DNA of 64,000 nucleotides from a halophilic archaeon (GTDB lineage Archaea > Halobacteriota > Halobacteria > Halobacteriales > Haladaptataceae), in contig QNGA01000001.1 of assembly GCA_003298465.1 (NCBI GenBank), forward strand, positions 1,691,666 through 1,755,665, written 5' to 3'. The position numbers and the translations under genes were made by a program. The notes beneath the pieces are model-generated. The model was given only the letters and a program-made list of their open reading frames with translations, was not told where the DNA came from and made no database searches. This document shows, one piece after another, positions 8,246 to 17,106 of this stretch (the first letter of the stretch is position 1; each line of letters opens with the position of its first letter).

Positions 8246-9906
8246 CAGATGGGTTTGAGCGTGTCCTCGCCGGACTCGTAGCAGCGCCCGGCCATCAGCG
8301 CGTCCTGGAGCGCGTCCTCGACGTCAGCGGGCGTCACGTCGTAGCGGTTCACGACCGCGGCGAGCAGTTGCTCCCGCTCGACCCCGTCGTCGCCGTTCAG
8401 GTCCTGCATCACGCGCATCACCGTGTTCTCCAAGTCCTCCGGCTCGCCGCCGGCGGACTCGTCCCCGGCGTCTTCGTCGCCGGTCGCCGCGCCGACCGCC
8501 GCCGACTCGTCGGTCGCTTCCTCCAGTTCCCCCTCCTCGGCCGGTTCGGACTGCTCGGCCTCGTCGTCGGTCGCGGTCTCGCCGGGCTCGAAGTCGCCGA
8601 GTTCCTCGTCGGCGTCGAACTCGGCGGTGTCGTCCGTCGACTGGTCGGCCTCGTCCTCCGGCGCGGGCGTCTCTATGCCAGCCTCGCCCGGTTCGCCGAC
8701 CTCGGTGGCGGTCGAGAACTCGGTACCGTACTCCTCCTCGATGCGCTCGCGCTCCCCCTCGTCGAACTCGTACATCTCGTCGGCGGCCCCGTCGGTGCCG
8801 GGGTCGGTCTCCGCGTCGACCTCGGGCTCGAACTCCTCGTCGCTCACCGTCTCCTGCTCCTGCTCGACGGCAGGTTCGTCCTCGGTCTCGGCCTCCAGTT
8901 CGGCCGCGTCGGACGCGTCCTCGACCTCGGGTGCGGACTCGTCTTCCTCGACGGTTTCGGCGAGTTCGTCCGCACCGGCGGGTTCGGCGGTCTCGCCGAG
9001 TTCCTCCGGCGCGGTCTCGGCTTCGTCTCCTTCCGCCGGTGTGGTCTCGAACTCGTCCGCCTCCTCGGCGTCGACGTCGGTCTCGGTTTCTTCGGCGTCC
9101 GAGGGGGCGGTCTCCTGGGCCGACTCCGGCTCAGGCTCACCGCCGGTTTCGACGCCGCTCACTGCGGCCACGTCGGGCGCTTTTTCGGTGAGGTCCACGG
9201 TCACGTCGCCGCTCTCGTCGGGGGCCGTCGAGAGCGGCCCGACCTCGTCGGCGTCGATTTCGCCCGCGACGACCCGTGCCGCGTCGAGCGCGAGGTCGTG
9301 AACCGCGGCGAGGTAGGCGGGCGTCGTGCCGTAGTGGTCGAGCGCGAGCGGAACGCCGTCGGCCAGGCCGGCGTCGACGCCGCTGGCCGCGAGCGACCGC
9401 TGGAGGTCGTCGCCGCGCTCGCCCGACTCGAGCGCGCCGGCGAACGTCCGCACCCGCTGGAGCGTCTGCTCGGCGGTCTGGACCGTCCACCGGTCGCGCG
9501 TCTCCGCGTCGACCTCGTTGATGCTCTCCGGGCGGACGGAGGTGTACACGACGTCGGAGTCCTCGGGCCGGAAGGTGCGGGCCTTCCCGGTGACGGCGAC
9601 GAACGCCGGTGGGTCGGCGCGTTCGAGGAACGCCATCGCGTCCGGCTGGTACTGGCCGGCGTAGACGACGAACCCGCCGGTCGGGTCGACGACCCGCCCA
9701 CGGAGGACGTCGTCGCTCACCTGCTCGACCTCCGTGAGGACGCCGACGACGAACAGGCGGTTGATCCGCGCGCCCGTCGGCGTGACGACGTAGTTGGGCG
9801 CTCGCTCCTCGTCGCTGTCGGAGTGTTCGAGCGTAGCGTCGTCGTACTCCGCCGCGAATACGCGCCACGCGACCTCGCGTCGGCCCGCGCCACCCTGACC
9901 GCTCAT
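8245..9906 (-). CDS. rpap1: RPA-associated protein
   Basis: The 553-residue protein begins with an OB-fold-like domain (about residues 25-130, with ARINRLFVVGVLTEVEQ and GRVVDPTGGFVVYAG) and ends in a winged-helix-like domain (last 60 residues, from LENTVMRVMQDLNGDDG). Between them lie roughly 250 residues made almost entirely of Glu, Asp, Ala, Thr and Ser, which should be disordered. The true start is the ATG at 9906, which overlaps the rpa1 stop as ATGA; the frame is open much further upstream only as a shadow of rpa1. RPA-associated proteins act with the RPA paralogue encoded beside them in replication and repair. Confidence 0.88.
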   Translation of the reverse strand: MSGQGGAGRREVAWRVFAAEYDDATLEHSDSDEERAPNYVVTPTGARINRLFVVGVLTEVEQVSDDVLRGRVVDPTGGFVVYAGQYQPDAMAFLERADPPAFVAVTGKARTFRPEDSDVVYTSVRPESINEVDAETRDRWTVQTAEQTLQRVRTFAGALESGERGDDLQRSLAASGVDAGLADGVPLALDHYGTTPAYLAAVHDLALDAARVVAGEIDADEVGPLSTAPDESGDVTVDLTEKAPDVAAVSGVETGGEPEPESAQETAPSDAEETETDVDAEEADEFETTPAEGDEAETAPEELGETAEPAGADELAETVEEDESAPEVEDASDAAELEAETEDEPAVEQEQETVSDEEFEPEVDAETDPGTDGAADEMYEFDEGERERIEEEYGTEFSTATEVGEPGEAGIETPAPEDEADQSTDDTAEFDADEELGDFEPGETATDDEAEQSEPAEEGELEEATDESAAVGAATGDEDAGDESAGGEPEDLENTVMRVMQDLNGDDGVEREQLLAAVVNRYDVTPADVEDALQDALMAGRCYESGEDTLKPI

Positions 9907-11174
9907 GCTTCCACCTCCGCGAGCAGCGCCGCCGCACGCTCTTCGGGGTCGTCGTCGGTCGCCTCGAACTCCGAGGTTTCGATGTTCGCACCGTAGTCGT
10001 CCACCGAGAGGTTGCCGCGGACGCGGAACTCGTGGCCGACGAGTCGCTCGCGAATCGTGTCGGCGACGACCTCCTGGTCCATCGCATCGCGGGCCTGTTC
10101 GCGCGCTTTCTCCAACCCGCCGCCGTACACCTCGGCGGTGAGTTCGTCGTCGAGGATGGCGGTGACGGTGCCCGTCCCGTCGTCGACGATGGCCTTCACC
10201 CGGAGGTCGTCCTGGCCGTCGACCTCGCCGTGGCTCCGGCACTGGCCCTTCTGGATGACGCGGCCGCACTGCGGACAGCGCTGGATAAGGCCGGAGCCGT
10301 CCCGGACCGCGACGACGTTGCCGACGACCTCCACGTCGAACACGCCGCCGGTTTCGACGGCGTCGCGGACGCTCTTGCGGGTCGCGGTGTCGCTGACGTC
10401 CACGTCGCGGTCGAGCGGCGCGACCGTCGTGAACTCCGAGAAGTTGACGGAGGGGACGCCGCGGAACTCCCGGACGTAGACGTTCTCCGCGCGCAGCGTC
10501 GCGCCCTCGACGAGTTCGTCGCGGGCCTCCCAGTCGGTGAAGGGGAGCCGTGCCGACTCGTCGGCGACGACGCCGCTCTTGATCTCGGTCTCGCCGTCCC
10601 GGCCGTCGATGGTCTTCTGCTCGACCTCGACGGCGACGACTTCGAGCGAGACGCCGCGGTCGCCGGGTCGGAGGTCCGAGAGGCTAGCGTCGCCACCGAC
10701 CTCGTAGGGAACGTCGAGGTCGGCGTCGGCGCCGGCGACGTTCGTGCTCTCGCCGAGATTGAGTTCCGGTTCACCTTCCCACTCGCGGACGCCGGCGTTG
10801 CCCGCGGTGATGACCTGGCCGGGTTCGAGGTCGAAGTCGTTCCAGGCGGTGTAGGATATCTTACCGGACCCGTCGGCGAGTTCCCCCTCGAAGATGACCT
10901 GGTCGTCGCCCTGGTAGCGAATCGAGCGCTTGCCGACCGTCAACACCTTCGCGGTGACGGTGACGTTGCCCGAATCGGTGGTCACCTCCGCGACGTCGAC
11001 GGTCGACGGCTCGCTGGACTCGCCGCCACCGCCGCCGTACTTCCGCCGGAGGCTCTGTTTGGCCTCGTCCATCGGGACGCTGTACTCTACGAGATTCTTC
11101 AGGTCGGATTTGACCTCCTCTTTGTCGACACCGAGGTCGGAGGCGAGTGCCTCGGCATGGTCGTCTAAACTCAT
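9903..11174 (-). CDS. rpa1: replication protein A, multi-OB-fold single-stranded DNA-binding protein
   Basis: The 423-residue protein has an N-terminal helical segment (MSLDDHAEALASDLGVD), three OB-fold units (around residues 60-160, 165-265 and 270-400) and a zinc finger of the form C-x2-C-x8-C-x-H (RCPQCGRVIQKGQCRSHG). Length and domain number match the RPA1 paralogue of Haloferax rather than the shorter RPA3. It binds single-stranded DNA in replication, recombination and repair. I use the ATG at 11174 rather than the in-frame GTG at 11177. A TACTTTTAAA box lies about 25 nt upstream. Confidence 0.93.
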   Translation of the reverse strand: MSLDDHAEALASDLGVDKEEVKSDLKNLVEYSVPMDEAKQSLRRKYGGGGGESSEPSTVDVAEVTTDSGNVTVTAKVLTVGKRSIRYQGDDQVIFEGELADGSGKISYTAWNDFDLEPGQVITAGNAGVREWEGEPELNLGESTNVAGADADLDVPYEVGGDASLSDLRPGDRGVSLEVVAVEVEQKTIDGRDGETEIKSGVVADESARLPFTDWEARDELVEGATLRAENVYVREFRGVPSVNFSEFTTVAPLDRDVDVSDTATRKSVRDAVETGGVFDVEVVGNVVAVRDGSGLIQRCPQCGRVIQKGQCRSHGEVDGQDDLRVKAIVDDGTGTVTAILDDELTAEVYGGGLEKAREQARDAMDQEVVADTIRERLVGHEFRVRGNLSVDDYGANIETSEFEATDDDPEERAAALLAEVEA

Positions 11175-11332
11175 CACTCGAACTTGGGAGGGGATAGTTT
11201 AAAAGTATTCGTCGTGTCCGGAAGGCGCGTCGGGGGGACGCGCCGTCGGTCGGTCCGTCGCCGCGATCCGCGGACGAGCGCCGCGAGCGTCACGCCGCGA
11301 CCGCTTCTCCGTCGCGGCGAACGTACGGTCGC

Positions 11333-11923
11333 TCAGCAGTTACACCAGTAGTCGGTCTTGCAGTCGCCGTTACAGCAGGTCGTGCACTTCTGCGACCGCG
11401 TTCCGTCGCACAGGATGTTGGTGCACGTACAGGTGGTCTCGCAGTCGGGACTGATCTCCGCGCCGCTCGTGTCCTGGTCGTAGAGGTACCGGGTGTCCTC
11501 GTCGCTGGGCGAGAAGAACGCGTACGCGCGACCGTCGTCCGGTTCGACGGTGATCGTCAGGACGCCGTCGTCGACGTGCGTGACGAGGTCGATCTCGGCG
11601 TGGTCCTCCCCTTCGAGGTACGCGGCACCCTCGTTCTTCTTTGCGACCTCGCCGAAGCCGACGTCGCGGGTCGGCAGTTCGGCGACGGCACCGCGGTCGA
11701 GCAGGCCGTCGGCAGCGAGGTCGGCAAGCAGGGGACCGGCGTTCTTCCGGAACGCCGCCTTCACGTCCCGCTCCTCGATTCGCCTGGCTTCCAGGTCAGG
11801 GGAGGCGGCCGCGCTTCCCGCGAGTCCCGCGGTCGCGCCGACGGTGACGGTCGCGGTCGCGGCGGCTTTCTTCAGCACGCTGCGTCGGGTCAGGTCGGAT
11901 TCTGGTTCTGTCACGTGGGTCAC
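11333..11923 (-). CDS. Tat-exported protein with ten-cysteine C-terminal tail
   Basis: The 196-residue protein has a clear twin-arginine signal (LTRRSVLKKAAATAT, then an Ala-rich hydrophobic run ending near residue 40). The middle part is acidic and beta-rich. The last 36 residues hold ten cysteines in the order C-x3-C-x-C-x4-C-x7-C-x2-CC-x3-C-x5-C-x-C, ending in CNC. I do not recognise a named family. The layout (Tat signal, neutral middle, Cys-rich end) recalls haloarchaeal halocin C8 precursors, but the cysteine spacing and sequence do not match that peptide. It stands alone between rpa1 and an arylsulfotransferase-like gene. Confidence 0.75.
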   Translation of the reverse strand: MTHVTEPESDLTRRSVLKKAAATATVTVGATAGLAGSAAASPDLEARRIEERDVKAAFRKNAGPLLADLAADGLLDRGAVAELPTRDVGFGEVAKKNEGAAYLEGEDHAEIDLVTHVDDGVLTITVEPDDGRAYAFFSPSDEDTRYLYDQDTSGAEISPDCETTCTCTNILCDGTRSQKCTTCCNGDCKTDYWCNC

Positions 11924-11985
11924 CCCGAGAGTACGTACCGGAGAACAAGTATTAAATCTAGTCTATAAATATATTGAATAAATAC

Positions 11986-13332
11986 CTATCTTCGAAACGT
12001 CACTGGCCACTCCAGGTCGACGGTGAGCGAGGAGTCCCGGAGTTCGAGCCCCGCCCAGGCGAGGACGGCGAGGGCGGCGACCGCGACGGCGAGCAGTTCG
12101 CCGAGGCCGGCCCACATCGGCAGCACGAACGTGACGCCGTTCACCGTCTTGCGCGGCAACAGGGCGTGCGCCACCGTCTCGTAGACGCCGCGGGGTTCCC
12201 CCGGCGTGGTGCGGGAGGCGAGATTCGCCCGCACGGCGCTCGGACCGCCCGCGCTCTCGTCGCCCGTCCCGAGGCGCTCGGCCTCGTAGACCGAGTAGAA
12301 TGGGATAGACCAGGCGACGCTGCCCGACTCGTTCACCTCCAGCACGCGGTTGCTGTTCGAGTCGGAGACGAGCGTGTTGCCGTTCGGCAGGCGGTCGGCG
12401 TCCCGGGGCCAGCTCATCTCGGAATCGTTCCAGACCCAGGTCTGCTCCCACGACCCGTTACGGCGCTGGTACTCGACCACTCTGTCGTTCAGCGAGTCCG
12501 CGACGACCACCGCGGGACCGCCCCGCGACTCGGGGATGTAGTCCGGGTTGTGCTGCTCGTAGAGGACGTCGTAGTCGTTCTCGCTCCCGAGCGTCCACCC
12601 CTCGATCAGACCGCTCTCGTTCAGGAAGACGACCTGGTCCTGGTTGCGGAGGCTCGCCATGTAGCGGCCGTCGGGGAGTCGTTCGACGTCGTTCAGGTGC
12701 GCCCAGTCGGTGGGGTAGGGACCGCCCTCCGTGATGGGGTAGTCGTCGGCGACGCTCCAGCGCCAGGTCGTCACGTCGGTGGTCGTGTTGACGACGAAGA
12801 CGGCGTCGCGGTGGATGTCGCCGACGAGCAGTCGGTGCTCGTCGATGCGGTCCACGTCGTGCCAGTTCGCGCCGCGGTCCTGCGGGATGGTGCGCGAGTG
12901 GACGCGCGTGACGTCGCCCGTCGAGAGGTTGACGCGCTCGACGAGCGAGACCGTGCACTTCGCGTCGCAGGCGTCGCTGCGTTCGCCGGTCAGCGGTTTC
13001 TCGGCGACGTACTCGACCGTCGCGGACGTGTTCGGGACGGGGTCGACGTCCTCGTAGCCGGCGTGGGTGTCGTTGTAGTACAGCACTCGACCGTCGGGGG
13101 CGAACGCGACGACGGCGGCCGCGTCCCCGTTCATCCCGTGGCCGGTGACGACCGTGACGTTCTCGCGCGGCGGGACGACCGGTTCGCGCTGGTCGAAGGG
13201 AACGCTGGCTTGCTGGCGGTACTGGTCCATCTTCGGTTTCGTCTCCGCGGTGGCGTAGGCGTAGCCGACCACTCCCGCACAGCACAGCAGGAGGACGACG
13301 AAGAGAGGGCGGTAGACGCTCCGGGAAACCAT
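11986..13332 (-). CDS. membrane-anchored arylsulfotransferase (ASST)-like protein
   Basis: The 448-residue protein has an N-terminal hydrophobic helix (about residues 8-27), a long extracellular part with repeated WD/ASST-like blades (NWHDVDRIDEHRLLVGD, DWAHLNDVERLPDGRYMAS, WPRDADRLPNGNTLVSDS), and a C-terminal membrane helix (about residues 405-428). The repeated D-x-x-x-L-P-D/N-G-x-x-L/M units are typical of arylsulfotransferase-type propellers. Whether this one moves sulfate is not known. A TTTATAGG box is 25 nt upstream of the ATG, so the transcript is probably leaderless. Confidence 0.8.
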   Translation of the reverse strand: MVSRSVYRPLFVVLLLCCAGVVGYAYATAETKPKMDQYRQQASVPFDQREPVVPPRENVTVVTGHGMNGDAAAVVAFAPDGRVLYYNDTHAGYEDVDPVPNTSATVEYVAEKPLTGERSDACDAKCTVSLVERVNLSTGDVTRVHSRTIPQDRGANWHDVDRIDEHRLLVGDIHRDAVFVVNTTTDVTTWRWSVADDYPITEGGPYPTDWAHLNDVERLPDGRYMASLRNQDQVVFLNESGLIEGWTLGSENDYDVLYEQHNPDYIPESRGGPAVVVADSLNDRVVEYQRRNGSWEQTWVWNDSEMSWPRDADRLPNGNTLVSDSNSNRVLEVNESGSVAWSIPFYSVYEAERLGTGDESAGGPSAVRANLASRTTPGEPRGVYETVAHALLPRKTVNGVTFVLPMWAGLGELLAVAVAALAVLAWAGLELRDSSLTVDLEWPVTFRR

Positions 13333-13488
13333 CGTTTTCGGTGATAGGGAGCCAGCCTATAAAACCAACCATCCGACCGCGGCGGTTTCCGGACCGGGAA
13401 CGTCGCTCGACGGGGCACGCGCCGGTCGTCGCGTCGCACCCGCCGCCTCGGACGGGAGATTTTTGCTCCGGGGGGACGAGTTACGGAC

Positions 13489-13932
13489 GTGCAAGAGTAC
13501 GAGCGCAAGCAACTGCTCGAACGCGTCGAGCGCGAGGGGGCGACCGTCGGGGCGACGATTCCGGAGACGATAACGGTGCAGGGCGAGCCCATCGAACTGC
13601 GCGAGTTCGTCTTCGAGATAAAGCGCCGCGACACGGTGCCGCCGGGCGAGCGAGACCGCGTCGAGCAGGCGAAGTCGAACCTGCGCCGCGAGCGTCTCCA
13701 GCGCAAACAGCGCCTCGAAGAGGAGGACATCAGCCGCGAGACGGGCGAGGACATCGTCGAGGCCATCGTCGGCATCGACCGCGCGCTGAACGCCCTCGAG
13801 AACCTCGGCACGACCGACCTCGAAGCCGAGACGAGGGCGAACGAGGCCGCGGACAAGAAGCGCTGGATGTCGTTCCTCAAGAAAGCTCTCGGCCGCGACG
13901 ATTCCGGCTCCCACGGGAGGTCGAAGCTGTGA
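13489..13932 (+). CDS. DUF5788-like haloarchaeal protein
   Basis: The 147-residue, highly charged helical protein (QEYERKQLLERVEREG at the start) matches my memory of the haloarchaeal family DUF5788, which has no assigned function. It begins at a GTG at 13489 with a TTTTTGC box about 30 nt upstream. Its stop overlaps the polX GTG start as GTGA, and polX in turn touches the Mut7-C gene, so the three form one operon. That context suggests, but does not show, a role in DNA or RNA metabolism. Confidence 0.75.
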   Translation: MQEYERKQLLERVEREGATVGATIPETITVQGEPIELREFVFEIKRRDTVPPGERDRVEQAKSNLRRERLQRKQRLEEEDISRETGEDIVEAIVGIDRALNALENLGTTDLEAETRANEAADKKRWMSFLKKALGRDDSGSHGRSKL

Positions 13933-15668
13933 GCCGTAACGCCGAGGTGGCGGCGCTGCTGGAGGAGTACGCCGCGCTGCTGGACGCCCAGGACGTGGAG
14001 TACAAACCTCGCGTGTACGAGCGCGCGGCGGACAACGTCCGCGACTACCCCGAGGACGTGGAGGAACTGGCGTCCGAGGGGCCGGACGCCGTCGCCGACA
14101 TCGAACAGGTCGGCGACGCCATCGCGGAGAAGATAGTCGAGTACTTCGAGACTGGCCACATCGAGGAACTGGACGAACAGCGCGAGAAACTGCCGGTCGA
14201 TATGGGCGCGCTGACGCGCGTGGAGGGCGTCGGCCCGAAGACGGTCGGGGACCTCTACGAGGAACTGGGCGTCCGGACGCTCGACGACCTGGAGGCGGCC
14301 GCCAACGAGGGCCGAATCAAGGAGCTGAAGGGGTACGGCGAGAAGACCGAACAGAACATCCGGGAGGGCGTCGAGTTCGCCCGGCAGGTCCAGGGCCGGG
14401 AACTGCTTGGCAACGCCCGCCCCGTCGGCGAGCAGGTGCGCTCGTACTTCGCGGACGTGCCGGCGGTCGGGCGCTGCGAACTCGCCGGGTCGCTGCGGCG
14501 CTGGTGCGACACCATCGGCGACGTGGACCTGCTGGCCGCGAGCGAGGACAAGCAGGCGGTCGTCGACGCGTTCACCGACTGGGAGCGCGCAGCGGAGGTC
14601 ATCGAGGCCGGCACGGACAAGGCGGCCATCCGCGTCGAGGGGATGCGCGTCGACCTCCGCGTCGTCGTCCCCGACGAGTTCGGGAGCGCGCTCCAGTACT
14701 TCACCGGGAGCAAGAACCACAACATCACGCTCCGGAACTACGCCATCGAGCGCGGCATGAAGATAAACGAGTACGGCGTCTTCGACGTTAGTAACGTCGA
14801 CGACCCCGACGCGGGCCAGCGCGTGGGCGAACGCGTCGCCGGGGAGACGGAAGAGAGCATGTACGCGGCGCTGGACCTGCCGCTGATTCCGCCCGAGATG
14901 CGCGAGGACCGCGGCGAGATAGACGCCGCCGCCGCCTGCGACCTGCCCGACCTCCTCGAAGAGGGCCACGTGCGCGGCGACCTCCACGTCCACACCACCT
15001 GGTCGGACGGCAACGACACCATCGCGGAGATGGCGGCGGGGGCCGCGGAGTTCGGCCACGACTACGTCTGCATCTCCGACCACGCGACCGGTCCGGGGAT
15101 GGTCGGCGGCGTCGGCCTCGACGACGAGGACCTCCGCGAGCAGATAGCCGAGGTCCGGGCGGTCGACGAGGACGCTGACGTCGACGTGTTCGCGGGCGTC
15201 GAGGCGAACGTCGACGCCGAGGGCGGCATCAGCGTCTCCGACGACGTGCTCGCCGACCTCGACTGCGTGGTCGCCTCGCCCCACAGCGGACTCGGCACGG
15301 AGGCCACCGACCGCCTCGTCGCCGCCGTCGAACACCCGAGCGTCGACGTGCTCGGTCACCCCAGCGGTCGCCTCATCAACCAGCGACAGGGACTGGAGTT
15401 CGACGTGCGCGAGGTGGCGCGGGCCGCCGCCGACAACGGCGTCGCCCTCGAGGTGAACGCCAACCCGAACCGCCTCGACCTCTGGGGCGGAGCCGTCCAC
15501 GTCGCCGTCGACGAGGGCGCGACGCTCGCCATCGACACCGACGCCCACAGCCCCGGCGAGTACGCGTACGTCCGCTACGGCGTCCACACCGCTCGTCGCG
15601 GGTGGGCCGAAGCGAGCGACGTGCTGAACGCCCGGGACGCCGACGGCCTCCGCGAGTTCCTCCACTGA
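13929..15668 (+). CDS. polX: DNA polymerase/3'-5' exonuclease PolX
   Basis: The 579-residue protein has the bacterial/archaeal PolX layout. It starts with an N-terminal helix-hairpin-helix region (VEGVGPKTVGDLYEELG), followed by the polymerase palm with metal aspartates in DVDLLA and MRVDLRVV and the GSKNHNITLR segment. A C-terminal PHP domain (from about residue 345) shows DLHVHTTWSDGND, ISDHA and the late DTDAHSP. PolX fills short gaps in base-excision repair, and the PHP domain carries nuclease activity. I chose the GTG at 13929 because it overlaps the upstream stop and gives the normal family N-terminus. Confidence 0.94.
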   Translation: MSRNAEVAALLEEYAALLDAQDVEYKPRVYERAADNVRDYPEDVEELASEGPDAVADIEQVGDAIAEKIVEYFETGHIEELDEQREKLPVDMGALTRVEGVGPKTVGDLYEELGVRTLDDLEAAANEGRIKELKGYGEKTEQNIREGVEFARQVQGRELLGNARPVGEQVRSYFADVPAVGRCELAGSLRRWCDTIGDVDLLAASEDKQAVVDAFTDWERAAEVIEAGTDKAAIRVEGMRVDLRVVVPDEFGSALQYFTGSKNHNITLRNYAIERGMKINEYGVFDVSNVDDPDAGQRVGERVAGETEESMYAALDLPLIPPEMREDRGEIDAAAACDLPDLLEEGHVRGDLHVHTTWSDGNDTIAEMAAGAAEFGHDYVCISDHATGPGMVGGVGLDDEDLREQIAEVRAVDEDADVDVFAGVEANVDAEGGISVSDDVLADLDCVVASPHSGLGTEATDRLVAAVEHPSVDVLGHPSGRLINQRQGLEFDVREVARAAADNGVALEVNANPNRLDLWGGAVHVAVDEGATLAIDTDAHSPGEYAYVRYGVHTARRGWAEASDVLNARDADGLREFLH

Positions 15669-16123
15669 TGACCTCCCGGTCCTCGCCCCGCCTCCTCCTC
15701 GACGCGATGCTCGGCAAGCTGTCGACGTACCTCCGGATGTGCGGGTACGACGCCGCCTACGCGCTGGACCGGAGCGTCGAGGACGACGACGCGGTGCTGG
15801 CTCTCGCCCGCGAGGAGGGCCGAACGCTTCTCACGCGCGACGCCGCCCTCGCGACCCGCGCCGGCGACGCGCTCCTGCTCGAATCGAAGGAGGTGACCGA
15901 TCAGCTTCGAGAGCTCCGGGCGGCCGGCTGGACGCTCTCGCTCGACGACCCCTCGCGCTGCTCGGCCTGCAACGGGGCCCTGGAGCGCGTCGAGTCCGGC
16001 GAGACTCCGGAACACGCCCCCGACGTCGACGAGCGGCGTGTCTGGCGCTGTCGGAACTGCGGTCAGCACTTCTGGAAAGGGAGCCACTGGGAGTCGGTCG
16101 AGGAGACGCTCTCGGAACTCTGA
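15668..16123 (+). CDS. Mut7-C RNase domain protein
   Basis: The 151-residue protein has the Mut7-C signature (DAMLGKLSTYLRMCGYDA, then LLTRDAALA), a PIN-like fold whose acidic residues bind metal. Its C-terminal half carries a zinc ribbon, with two C-x2-C pairs (CSACNG and CRNCGQ) and a trailing YWKGSHW-like motif (FWKGSHWE). The ATG at 15668 overlaps the polX stop as TGATG. Function is assumed to be RNA cleavage from the family. Confidence 0.88.
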   Translation: MTSRSSPRLLLDAMLGKLSTYLRMCGYDAAYALDRSVEDDDAVLALAREEGRTLLTRDAALATRAGDALLLESKEVTDQLRELRAAGWTLSLDDPSRCSACNGALERVESGETPEHAPDVDERRVWRCRNCGQHFWKGSHWESVEETLSEL

Positions 16124-16206
16124 GAACGGGTTCACGGGATTTTCCCCTCGACCCCGCGAGCGGAACGCGACCGGCGTTCACCGGAATTTCGCCCGTCCCG
16201 TCCGCG

Positions 16207-17037
16207 TTACCGGTTCGGCTCCCACCGCTCGCAGGCGTCCATGTCGGTCATCCGCTCCGAGTGGCGCTTGCAGTACGGCGTGATGCCGTTCTCGGTGCGG
16301 ACGTACTCGAAGTGCGTGCAGTTGCCGCAGTACCGGTCGGTCGGACCCGTCTGCGTTCCGGGCGTGCGCTGGCTATCGGGGTCGATGGGCGACGTGAGGA
16401 CGTCGCCGGTCGCGCCGCCGTCGCTGGCGGCCGCGTCGCCGGACGACGCGCCCGCGGTGTCGACGTCGCCGTCCGGTTCCCGTCCGAAGACGCCGACGCC
16501 GCCGAGACCGCCGCTCGACGGTTCGACCTCGACGACCTTCGTCTCGCCCTGGCAGGTCACCTCCATCGTGACGGTGCCGCCGGGGTCGTTGCGCGTCTTG
16601 AAGTTCACGACGGCGCTGAACAGGCACCAGAACGTCGTGACGAGACCGAAGAAGTAGACCGCGACGACGGGGAGGGTGAGCTGTCTTCCGTGGCTGGCCC
16701 AGTGGTCGGGGTAGGCGTACCAGAACATGCCCACGCCGAGCACGGCGATGGAGGAACCGATCGCCGCCGCGGCCCGAACGCGGTCGCTGGTCGCGGGGAA
16801 GACGGTGAACACCCCGACGAACGCCGCCGGGACGCCGAGCCCCGCCGTGACGCCCGCGAGTTTGCGGGAGCCGTAGGTGGAGAGTCCGACGGCGGCGAAC
16901 AGGTCGGTCGTCGCGGCCAGGATGGCGACGACGACGAGTAACGACCCCGAGAGAAAGAGGCCAACCCCGGCGTAGAGTCGCCGTGGGCGCTTTTTCACGC
17001 CGTCGCGACCCGCGTAGGTTTCACCGAGGCTTGTCAT
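16207..17037 (-). CDS. four-helix membrane protein with C-terminal zinc-ribbon-like motif
   Basis: The 276-residue protein has four hydrophobic segments (about residues 22-45, 58-80, 88-106 and 120-145). An acidic, glycine-rich linker follows, and the tail has cysteines in CGNCTHF, PYCKRH and DACERW spacing that could hold a metal. It resembles a haloarchaeal family I remember as DUF7139; that name is uncertain. No function is known. It lies on the minus strand, convergent with the polX operon. Confidence 0.75.
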   Translation of the reverse strand: MTSLGETYAGRDGVKKRPRRLYAGVGLFLSGSLLVVVAILAATTDLFAAVGLSTYGSRKLAGVTAGLGVPAAFVGVFTVFPATSDRVRAAAAIGSSIAVLGVGMFWYAYPDHWASHGRQLTLPVVAVYFFGLVTTFWCLFSAVVNFKTRNDPGGTVTMEVTCQGETKVVEVEPSSGGLGGVGVFGREPDGDVDTAGASSGDAAASDGGATGDVLTSPIDPDSQRTPGTQTGPTDRYCGNCTHFEYVRTENGITPYCKRHSERMTDMDACERWEPNR

Positions 17038-17106
17038 GTCTCCGTCATTGAACCCCTCATACTAAACAACTGCGTCAGACCATTGTCAGACGCCCGTCAT
17101 CTGCGC

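Noticed and set aside
13131..15665. 844-codon open frame opposite polX
   Set aside because: The plus strand encodes PolX with all its motifs; the minus frame has the repetitive Val/Arg/Asp composition of antisense GC-rich haloarchaeal DNA.
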